This document shows positions 1-5,192 of a stretch of 7,915 nt of DNA, one piece after another. The position numbers and the translations under genes are program-made. The notes beneath the pieces are model-generated. The model saw nothing but the letters and a program-made list of their open reading frames with translations. It was not told where the DNA came from and ran no database searches. Position 1 is the stretch's first letter. The number at the start of each line of letters is the position of its first letter. The DNA is from an uncultured Oscillospiraceae bacterium (GTDB lineage Bacteria > Bacillota > Clostridia > Oscillospirales > Oscillospiraceae), in assembly GCA_934635545.1 (NCBI GenBank), contig CAKTZN010000084.1, positions 1 through 7,915 on the forward strand, given 5' to 3'.

Positions 1-118
1 CCCCATAGGATTGGGATAATTGGTATCAAATAAAGCCAAATGGAATCAAACGGTCTATACAAAAAAGTTTAGAGCGTGTTTCCACTTGGCGAGTGGGAAT
101 AATTCCATCTTGATCCGA

Positions 119-160
119 ATATCCCGGAGGACGCGCTCTGCGTCTTCCGGGATATTTCTA
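119..160 (+). terminator. Probable intrinsic terminator of a gene left of the window
   Basis: Arms 119-134 and 140-155 form a 16-bp stem with one G-U pair around the 5-base loop GCTCT, followed by a short T-rich stretch (TTTCTAT). The stem is strong but the U tract is weak. A smaller hairpin (about 79-99, stem TTTCCACT/AGTGGGAA, loop TGGCG) lies just upstream, so the two could be the 3' end of an upstream transcript or structured RNA. No gene is credible in 1-118. The hairpin ends before the promoter at 207, which fits a transcription-unit boundary. Confidence 0.6.
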
Positions 161-180
161 TATGGCTACATATGGCTACA
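161..180. repeat. Two-copy tandem repeat of TATGGCTACA
   Basis: The decamer TATGGCTACA occurs twice back to back with no mismatch, between the hairpin at 119-155 and the promoter at 207-235. It looks like a slippage duplication. It sits about 27 bases upstream of the -35 box, so a binding-site role is possible but nothing else supports one. Confidence 0.8.
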
Positions 181-206
181 AATTGGTTACAGTTGCGGCG
201 GGGGAG

Positions 207-235
207 TTGACGGAGAACGGGAAACGTAGTATAAT
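207..235 (+). promoter_or_regulatory. Sigma-A promoter for the hydrolase-rsgA unit
   Basis: The -35 box TTGACG (207-212) is 17 bases from a perfect -10 box TATAAT (230-235). Transcription should start near 242, leaving a leader of about 43 bases, very AT-rich at its 5' end. No terminator or second promoter is visible between the two downstream genes, so this promoter likely serves both. Confidence 0.85.
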
Positions 236-284
236 TATTATATATTAACCATTATATATCAAAGACTATGAAGGAGAGACGCCA

Positions 285-1196
285 TTGGATCTGAAAAAAG
301 AGAACGATTTGTTAGAGACCACATTGTCCATTGCCGAGAACGGGTATGCCGAGGCATACCGTTTTTTGCTGGATGCCTATGAAAAAGAGCCGGAGGCCTG
401 CGGGCCCCAGACCTTCTACTTCCTGGCCTGCCTGGCGGGCGGAGCGGATATGCCGGAGGCGGCGCTGGACTGGCTGCGGAAGGCCATCGAGGATCACGGT
501 TGGTGGTACCGGCCGGAGGTGCTGGTGGACGACGACCTGGCGGCGCTGGAGAACGACCCTGCGTTCCGCGCCCTGAAGGCCGTTTCCGACGCCCGCTACG
601 GGGAGGCCGTCTCCAGGACGGAGGCGGTGCTCTCGTGGAAAGCGAAGACGGCGGATGACCTGCTGCTGGCCGTACACGGAAACATCCAGAACGGAGAGAC
701 CGCCCGCGGCGACTGGACGCCGGTGCTGGCGGGGGATGACCGCTGGCAGCTCGAGACCATCCAGAGCGCCGAGCCGGACGGCTACGGAACGTATCGCTGG
801 AGCTACGACATGACGTCCTATCTGCCGGTGGCCGATGCCATGGAGAAGCTGCGGGGCGCGGGCTATCAGAAATTCGTCTGCGGCGGCTTTTCCGCCGGAT
901 GCGACATGCTGCTGCGGGCAGTCACGTTTACCGCCGCGCGCTGCGATATGCTGCTCCTGCAGAGCCCGTGGATCCCGCTCCTGGAGGAGCAGGCAGAGGC
1001 GCTGCTCCGCGCCATCGGAGAGAAAAAGATCGCCCTGCGGATCTTCTGCGGCGCCGATGACGAGGACTGCCTGCCTCTGGCGAAGCAGCTATACGCCGCG
1101 GCGCAGCGTGAGGGACTGGACGCGGCCCTTACGATCCAGGAAAACAGCCGCCATCAGTTCCCCGCGGAGCTGTACACGGTACAGGATCTGTGGTAA
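285..1196 (+). CDS. TPR-like plus alpha/beta-hydrolase-like protein, function unknown
   Basis: The protein has 303 residues, no signal peptide and no membrane segment, so it is probably cytoplasmic. Residues about 15-105 are helical and TPR-like, ending in a stretch (DDDLAALENDPAFRALK, 82-98) typical of the close of TPR-like regions. From about 125 it resembles an alpha/beta-hydrolase: HGN at 131-133 after a hydrophobic strand could form the oxyanion region, GGFSAG at 200-205 is a nucleophile elbow with Ser203, Asp258/259/261 after the strand IALRIFCGA can supply the acid, and His290 in SRHQF is the likely catalytic base. The TTG start is chosen because AAGGAGA (271-277) lies 7 bases upstream and no in-frame ATG occurs before codon 55. 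The stop is 13 bases before rsgA, indicating co-transcription. The substrate cannot be read from the sequence; an esterase- or peptidase-like role is inferred from the fold only. Confidence 0.85.
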   Translation: MDLKKENDLLETTLSIAENGYAEAYRFLLDAYEKEPEACGPQTFYFLACLAGGADMPEAALDWLRKAIEDHGWWYRPEVLVDDDLAALENDPAFRALKAVSDARYGEAVSRTEAVLSWKAKTADDLLLAVHGNIQNGETARGDWTPVLAGDDRWQLETIQSAEPDGYGTYRWSYDMTSYLPVADAMEKLRGAGYQKFVCGGFSAGCDMLLRAVTFTAARCDMLLLQSPWIPLLEEQAEALLRAIGEKKIALRIFCGADDEDCLPLAKQLYAAAQREGLDAALTIQENSRHQFPAELYTVQDLW

Positions 1197-1209
1197 AGGG
1201 GGGGACAGC

Positions 1210-2205
1210 ATGAGCGAAGTGCGCGCAAGAGTCATCTCACAGGAAAAGGGATTGTATCGGATCAGCGACGGAACGGCGGTCAAGCAGGCGTCCGTTTCCG
1301 GAAAATACCGGTATGAGGCGCTGACCGTCTCCGACTATCCGGCGGTGGGCGACTACGTCCTGGCCCAGTGGCCGGAGGGCGACGATCCCGCCGTCATCCG
1401 CAGCCTCTTTCCCCGGAAGAGCTGCTTTATCCGGCGGGCCGCCGGCAGCGCCAGACAGGAGCAGGTGGTGGCCGCCAATATCGACACGGTGCTGATCTGC
1501 ATGTCGCTGAACCAGAACTTCAACCTCCGCCGCCTGGAGCGCTACCTCTCCGTCACCTATGACAGCGGCGCTGCGCCGGTGGTGGTGCTCACCAAGGCGG
1601 ATCTGTGCCCGGATGTGGACGGCATGATCGCCCAGGTGCAGGGCGCCGCTCCCGGCGTGGAGATCCTGGCCATCTCGTCCCTGAGCGGCGACTATGAGGC
1701 GGTGCTGCCCTATATTGTCCCCGGTAAGACCGTGGCCTTCCTGGGCTCCTCCGGCGTGGGCAAATCCACGCTGATCAACAAGCTGACGGGAAGCGACAGC
1801 ATGGCCACCGGCGCCATCGGAACGGATGACAAGGGGCGGCACACCACCACCCACCGCGAGCTGCTGGCCCTGCCCAACGGCGCGTTTCTGATCGACACGC
1901 CGGGCATGCGTGAGCTGGGCATGTGGGACAGCGGCGAGGGCATCGACGCGGCCTTCCGGGATCTGGAGGAGCTGTCCCACGCCTGCAAATTCTCCAACTG
2001 CACCCACACCACGGAGCCCGGCTGCGCCATTCAGGCGGCCCTGGCGGACGGCACCCTGGATGCCGCCCGGTGGAATTCCTTCCGCAAGCTGAAGGCCGAG
2101 AACAAGTCCGCGGCGGACAACAGCAAATATCTGGAGGCCAAGCGGGAGAAGTTCAAGGAGATCGCCAAGACCAACAAGGCCGCCAAGAAGAACAGACACG
2201 CATAA
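1210..2205 (+). CDS. rsgA: Ribosome small subunit-dependent GTPase RsgA (YjeQ/YloQ)
   Basis: RsgA is a GTPase that binds the 30S subunit late in its assembly. This 331-residue protein has the usual length and the family's circularly permuted order: an OB-fold-like N-terminus (about 1-75), then the G4 motif TKAD (128-131), G5-like SS (156-157), P-loop GSSGVGKST (179-187), a threonine-rich switch I (HTTTH, 211-215), G3 DTPG (229-232), and a C-terminal zinc site with Cys259, Cys264, His266 and Cys272. A lysine-rich tail (about 310-330) may help bind rRNA. The ATG at 1210 is chosen over longer in-frame options because the G-rich Shine-Dalgarno stretch (1197-1204) precedes it and the OB fold starts there; an upstream extension would overlap the hydrolase gene. 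All catalytic motifs look intact. It is the second gene of the unit started at 207. Confidence 0.97.
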   Translation: MSEVRARVISQEKGLYRISDGTAVKQASVSGKYRYEALTVSDYPAVGDYVLAQWPEGDDPAVIRSLFPRKSCFIRRAAGSARQEQVVAANIDTVLICMSLNQNFNLRRLERYLSVTYDSGAAPVVVLTKADLCPDVDGMIAQVQGAAPGVEILAISSLSGDYEAVLPYIVPGKTVAFLGSSGVGKSTLINKLTGSDSMATGAIGTDDKGRHTTTHRELLALPNGAFLIDTPGMRELGMWDSGEGIDAAFRDLEELSHACKFSNCTHTTEPGCAIQAALADGTLDAARWNSFRKLKAENKSAADNSKYLEAKREKFKEIAKTNKAAKKNRHA

Positions 2206-2227
2206 AATACGATACATCATCAGACGG

Positions 2228-2268
2228 CAGCAGCCCGGCTTTTCAAAGGCCGGGCTGCTGTCCTTGTA
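2228..2268 (+). terminator. Intrinsic terminator after rsgA
   Basis: A perfect 12-bp stem (CAGCAGCCCGGC, 2228-2239, pairing with 2249-2260) closes a 9-base loop and is followed by TCCTTGTATTGT. The T tract is interrupted, but the stem is long and GC-rich and begins 23 bases after the rsgA stop. Confidence 0.8.
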
Positions 2269-2327
2269 TTGTGAGATAGCGCAAAGGAACATGCCAAATT
2301 TCGTATAAACCGCCGGGAATGTTTCGC

Positions 2328-2356
2328 TTGAGGGTGGGAAACGGGCATGGTACAAT
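2328..2356 (+). promoter_or_regulatory. Sigma-A promoter of the secreted multidomain gene
   Basis: The -35 box TTGAGG (2328-2333) and -10 box TACAAT (2351-2356) are separated by exactly 17 bases. Transcription should start near 2363, about 49 bases before the ATG at 2412. An in-frame ATG at 2319 lies upstream of this promoter and therefore cannot be the start of the mature message. Confidence 0.8.
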
Positions 2357-2411
2357 GATAGTAGTGTGCTGCGGTGGGATGCCGCGGGAAGAGAGACAGG
2401 AGGAGAGGCGT

Positions 2412-4289
2412 ATGAAAAAGCGCGTTATGGGATGGCTGCTGGCGCTGGTGATGGCGGCGACGCTGCTGCCGGTGCAGGCCCTGGCCGCCGGATTGGAGCA
2501 GCCGGGCGAACTGCGGTGGCGTATGACACGGCAGGATCCGGTCACAGGTGAATTCATCACGACGGTGGTAGATGCGGAGGATGCACCGGAGGAAACCGCG
2601 ATCGCCGCATATGCGGCGGATACCTATAACTATAACGAATCCGTGCCCCGCTATGGCTATAACGCGCTGGCCCAGATGGAAAAGGGTGCAGCGCTGGTAA
2701 AGCTATACGATGGACTGCTTGCTTCGGCGAAGCTGTATGACGGCACGAATACGGGGCGCATGGTGTCTACCGTCGGTCTGGGCGCGGATATTACGGAGGA
2801 TGACATTAAATTAGTGGTTTTGACGCTGCGCAATGACCATCCCGAGATGTTCTGGGTCAAATCCTCCTGGGGCTGGGGAGTTGGTGCTGATGAGGATGTT
2901 TGCACTGCCGCTTATCTGGCGTTTTACGAGTATGATACTCCGGTAGAGGAGACCAAGCGCATTTTTGTGGATGCCGCTGAGAAGCTTCTGGCAGGCGTAC
3001 CTCAGGACGGAAGCAATTACATAAAGGAAAAATATCTGCACGATGCGCTGGCCCAGCATATCACCTATGATTCAGCCTATGTCTGGGATCAGGGGGCTTA
3101 TACAGCGATTGTGGAAGGCAGGGCTGTGTGTGCCGGCTATGCCACCTCGTTCCAGTATTTGCTTCAGTGTGTTGGGATCGAAAGCTTTGTGGTGACCGGC
3201 TGGGCAGGTGGAGGTTCACATGCATGGAATATTGTCAAGCTGGAGGACGACTGGCATTTTGTGGATGTGACATGGGACGACGGAAGCACAGTGGGCCATG
3301 CGTACTTCAACCGGGGCAGCGATTATATGTCGGGCTCACATACCATCAACGAGGCAGTCAATGTTCCGATCGGAACGCTGTATGATTATGTAACGGTGCG
3401 GTACGTGGATTATGATGACGATTACCATCAGGTCATTGATATAGACGGTTCGACGACGCGCGGCATACACCTGTATACTGATAACTGGACAGTCGTCAGC
3501 AAGGTGAGCTGCCTGGTGGACGGCGTCAAACAGCGCTCCTGTGTAAAATGCGGCCATGTGCAGGAGGTACGGACTGCGGCACCGGGGCGGCATGCTGCTG
3601 TTTTCTGGAGCGTCTGCGGCGACTATGAGATCGAGTGTGAATGCCGGTCCTGCGGCGCAACGTGGAATCAGAGCCAGTTTGCCAATACCGTGCTGGATGA
3701 CGGTACGGTTGCTGTCGGCGGGTTCTGGGGCTTTCAGGAGGAGATCGTGATCCCCCGCCAACTGGATGGACTGCCGGTGACCCGGATCACACAGGATGAC
3801 AGCTATCCCTTTTACAGAAACAGCGAACTGAAAACCGTCACGCTGCCGAATACGGTGACGACCCTCGGCACCAATGCCTTTGCGGACTGCGCCGCGCTGG
3901 AAACGATCGTTATTCCGGCCAGTGTAAAGACCATCGAGAAAAATGCGTTTTCCGGCTGCGATAATTTGAAGGATATCTATTACCTGGGCAGCCAGCAGCA
4001 GTGGGTGGCCATCAGAAAGGATTATATGGGAAATGCTCCGTTGAACCGCACCGCAACCACCATCCACTGCATTCCGGCTGGCGATCTGAACGGCAACGGC
4101 ACCAGGGCGGAGGTCAGTGATGTGCAGTGCCTGTATACTTACCTGACCAGCGGCGTTATCGACGGTGCGCTGGCCCAGCGGGAGGGTGTATTCCGGGCGG
4201 CGGCCGATCTGAACGGCGACGGCAGCGTGGATGTGTACGACCTCCAGTGGCTGTACGAGACCGCCAGCGGCCTCGACCAGGCGGCGTAA
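2412..4289 (+). CDS. Secreted transglutaminase-like protein with BspA-type LRR and dockerin-like domain
   Basis: The start at 2412 follows AGGAGAGG (2401-2408) and begins a clear signal peptide: MKKR, a hydrophobic core, then ALAA with likely cleavage near residue 26 of 625. Residues about 70-200 are a helical region often found before secreted transglutaminase-like domains. That domain spans about 205-300 with candidate catalytic residues Cys240 (RAVCAGYA), His270 (SHAWN) and Asp286 (FVDVTWDD). Next come paired cysteines, CVKC (377-380) and CECRSC (409-414), that could bind zinc. Two BspA-type leucine-rich units follow (about 470-525; LKTVTLPNTVTTLGTNAF and LETIVIPASVKTIEKNAF). The tail (557-623) is dockerin-like: the second calcium loop is canonical (D599, N601, D603, D607, D610), whereas the first (from D558) has N at position 5 and its closing Asp one residue late. 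Bacterial relatives may cleave or cross-link proteins; the substrate is unknown. No cohesin partner is encoded here. Codons in 2800-3500 are more AT-rich than in neighbouring genes, which may suggest separate ancestry. Confidence 0.9.
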   Translation: MKKRVMGWLLALVMAATLLPVQALAAGLEQPGELRWRMTRQDPVTGEFITTVVDAEDAPEETAIAAYAADTYNYNESVPRYGYNALAQMEKGAALVKLYDGLLASAKLYDGTNTGRMVSTVGLGADITEDDIKLVVLTLRNDHPEMFWVKSSWGWGVGADEDVCTAAYLAFYEYDTPVEETKRIFVDAAEKLLAGVPQDGSNYIKEKYLHDALAQHITYDSAYVWDQGAYTAIVEGRAVCAGYATSFQYLLQCVGIESFVVTGWAGGGSHAWNIVKLEDDWHFVDVTWDDGSTVGHAYFNRGSDYMSGSHTINEAVNVPIGTLYDYVTVRYVDYDDDYHQVIDIDGSTTRGIHLYTDNWTVVSKVSCLVDGVKQRSCVKCGHVQEVRTAAPGRHAAVFWSVCGDYEIECECRSCGATWNQSQFANTVLDDGTVAVGGFWGFQEEIVIPRQLDGLPVTRITQDDSYPFYRNSELKTVTLPNTVTTLGTNAFADCAALETIVIPASVKTIEKNAFSGCDNLKDIYYLGSQQQWVAIRKDYMGNAPLNRTATTIHCIPAGDLNGNGTRAEVSDVQCLYTYLTSGVIDGALAQREGVFRAAADLNGDGSVDVYDLQWLYETASGLDQAA

Positions 4290-4297
4290 CAGCATAA

Positions 4298-4610
4298 AAA
4301 AGAGGACGGATCATTGGCCGACTCCACACAAGAAAACACACGCCGGAAAAGGCAACTTTTGCGCGGATGTCATTGTTGCGCTGGTTTGCCATGCGTCAGC
4401 ATGCCTTCACCATCGCGCCTCGACCCCGCACAAAATTTACTCTTTTCCGGTGCGAAGCAGTTTTGCCAATGAATATTTGAGATAAAATCGGCTGCAAAAA
4501 TACCCCCATACTGACGTATGGGGGTATTTTTTGGTCGCATTTTAGCCAAATAGGCGCAGGCAAAACCGTATGTTTTCTTATGCGGAGTCGGCCTTGATCC
4601 GTCCTCTTTT
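4298..4610. mobile_element. MITE-like foldback element with ~44-bp terminal inverted repeats
   Basis: The left end (4298-4341) and the reverse complement of the right end (4568-4610) match at about 40 of 44 positions, with one indel. Both begin AAAAGAGGACGGATCA and share GGCCGACTCC and AAGAAAACA. Inside, 4460-4494 pairs imperfectly with 4533-4565 (shared blocks GTTTTGCC, TATTTG, TAAAAT) around the hairpin at 4496-4531, so the right half can fold into one long arm. A smaller inverted pair, CCGGAAAAG (4343-4351 and 4442-4450), lies further in. No transposase or credible gene is present. The element begins 9 bases after the preceding stop codon and may provide that gene's terminator. No clear target-site duplication flanks it. 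A non-autonomous mobile repeat is the best guess; a structured RNA or large REP-like unit is the alternative. Confidence 0.65.
4496..4532. terminator. Bidirectional intrinsic terminator inside the foldback element
   Basis: Arms 4496-4510 and 4517-4531 form a perfect 15-bp stem (AAAAATACCCCCATA with its complement). The loop CTGACG can close one more C-G pair, leaving a TGAC tetraloop. The A run on one side and T run on the other give a U tract in both directions, so it could stop readthrough from the secreted-protein gene and from anything entering on the minus strand. Confidence 0.75.
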
Positions 4611-4751
4611 GCCTTCCCATGGCGAACGAGAAAGGCACAGGGCACCGGATGCCCTCTGATCCACAAAACCGGATGTGGGCCCGGCTCATCTCGGACGGGG
4701 CTTCCATCTCTTTGACGGCCAAGTATTTTTTGAAAAACCCCGGAATTTCTC
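4611..4751. other. Non-coding stretch between the foldback element and the blaI-type promoter
   Basis: No gene with a ribosome binding site is visible here. Two small hairpins occur: AGGGCA/TGCCCT (4639-4644 with 4650-4655, loop CCGGA) and CCACA/TGTGG (4661-4665 with 4674-4678, loop AAACCGGA). Both loops carry the self-complementary CCGG. Neither has a T tract, so neither looks like a terminator. Confidence 0.5.
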
Positions 4752-4780
4752 TTGACAAATTGGTTTATCCTTGATAAACT
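4752..4780 (+). promoter_or_regulatory. Promoter of the BlaI-type/M56 operon
   Basis: A perfect -35 box TTGACA (4752-4757) is followed after 17 bases by a weaker -10 candidate TAAACT (4775-4780). The -10 is embedded in the first operator palindrome (4763-4779), so a bound repressor would block RNA polymerase. The -10 assignment is less certain than the -35. Confidence 0.7.
4763..4779. promoter_or_regulatory. Operator 1, palindrome GTTTATC-CTT-GATAAAC
   Basis: This is a perfect 7-3-7 dyad covering the spacer and -10 region. BlaI/MecI/CopY repressors bind short dyads in their own promoters as dimers; the site's position and its second copy at 4790 make it the likely operator of the downstream repressor. 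The half-site differs from the TACA/TGTA core of staphylococcal bla/mec operators. Confidence 0.75.
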
Positions 4781-4789
4781 GACAATAGA

Positions 4790-4806
4790 GTTTATCGAGA
4801 ATAAAC
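4790..4806. promoter_or_regulatory. Operator 2, palindrome GTTTAT-CGAGA-ATAAAC
   Basis: This second 17-bp dyad has the same outer half-sites as operator 1 (GTTTATC at left, ATAAAC at right) and lies 27 bp from it centre to centre, in the leader just ahead of the ribosome binding site. Two dyads in a self-controlled promoter are usual for bla/mec-type systems. Confidence 0.7.
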
Positions 4807-4824
4807 CAACGAGGAGGGAAAACT

Positions 4825-5190
4825 ATGGAGAACATGGAGCTGGGCGAGGTACAGCTTCGCTTCGCGGAGCTGGTGTGGCACTACGCGCCGCTGCCGTCGG
4901 GCGAGCTGGTGAAGATCTGCCAGCGGGAGCTGAACTGGAAGAAGCCCACCACCTACACCGTGCTGCGGAAGCTGTGTGAGAAGGGGCTGTTCAAAAACGA
5001 GAACGGCCTGGTGTCGGTGGTGATGACCCAGGAGCAGTTCTACGCCGCCCGGTCGGAGCAGTTCGTGGAGGACGCCTTTGACGGGTCGCTGCCCGCCTTC
5101 ATCACGGCCTTCACCTCCCGCAAGAAACTGTCGGCGGCGGAGGTGGAGGAGATCCAGCAGATGATCGACACATTCCGGAAGGAGGGCTGA
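4825..5190 (+). CDS. BlaI/MecI/CopY-family transcriptional repressor
   Basis: At 121 residues this is a full-length BlaI-type repressor. The N-terminal winged helix covers about 5-68, with a first helix-turn-helix helix near 25-38, the recognition helix in the family signature TTYTVLRKLCEKG (42-54) and a wing at about 55-68. Residues 70-119 form the helical dimerisation part. In staphylococcal BlaI the sensor protease triggers cleavage at an Asn-Phe bond; by eye the matching position here is Ala95-Phe96. The ATG is preceded by AGGAGGG (4812-4818). The gene follows the tandem palindromes and is followed 2 bases later by the M56 protease gene, whose Shine-Dalgarno sequence lies within this gene's last codons, so the pair is coupled. 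It most likely represses its own operon; targets elsewhere cannot be seen. Confidence 0.93.
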   Translation: MENMELGEVQLRFAELVWHYAPLPSGELVKICQRELNWKKPTTYTVLRKLCEKGLFKNENGLVSVVMTQEQFYAARSEQFVEDAFDGSLPAFITAFTSRKKLSAAEVEEIQQMIDTFRKEG

Positions 5191-5192
5191 GT

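Noticed and set aside
20..229. 69-residue open frame on the + strand
   Set aside because: It runs through the terminator hairpin, the 10-bp tandem repeat and the promoter -35 box, has no Shine-Dalgarno sequence, and its product has no recognisable domain.
835..1209. Upstream in-frame extension of rsgA
   Set aside because: It would overlap the hydrolase gene by about 360 bases and gives an Arg/Ser/Cys-rich sequence unlike the RsgA N-terminus. The OB fold and ribosome binding site fit the ATG at 1210.
1237..2355. Long minus-strand frame opposite rsgA, and similar ones at 3336-4295, 5496-6518 and 6681-7826
   Set aside because: Each lies opposite a well-supported gene and has shadow-type composition (runs of His, Arg, Gln, Gly and Ala) with no domain motif. 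They follow from GC-rich codons on the coding strand.
2319..2411. Upstream in-frame start (ATG 2319) for the secreted protein
   Set aside because: It lies before the promoter at 2328-2356 and would bury the signal peptide. The ATG at 2412 has a proper Shine-Dalgarno sequence and signal-peptide start.
4298..4610. CRISPR array or insertion sequence
   Set aside because: There are no regularly spaced direct repeats and no transposase frame; only inverted ends and internal foldbacks are present.
4396..4758. 120-residue minus-strand open frame (and a 98-residue one at 4370-4666)
   Set aside because: Both read through the terminator stem and one inverted repeat of the foldback element. The longer one starts with TTG inside the -35 box and has only a poorly placed AAGGA upstream. 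They look like chance frames within a repeat.
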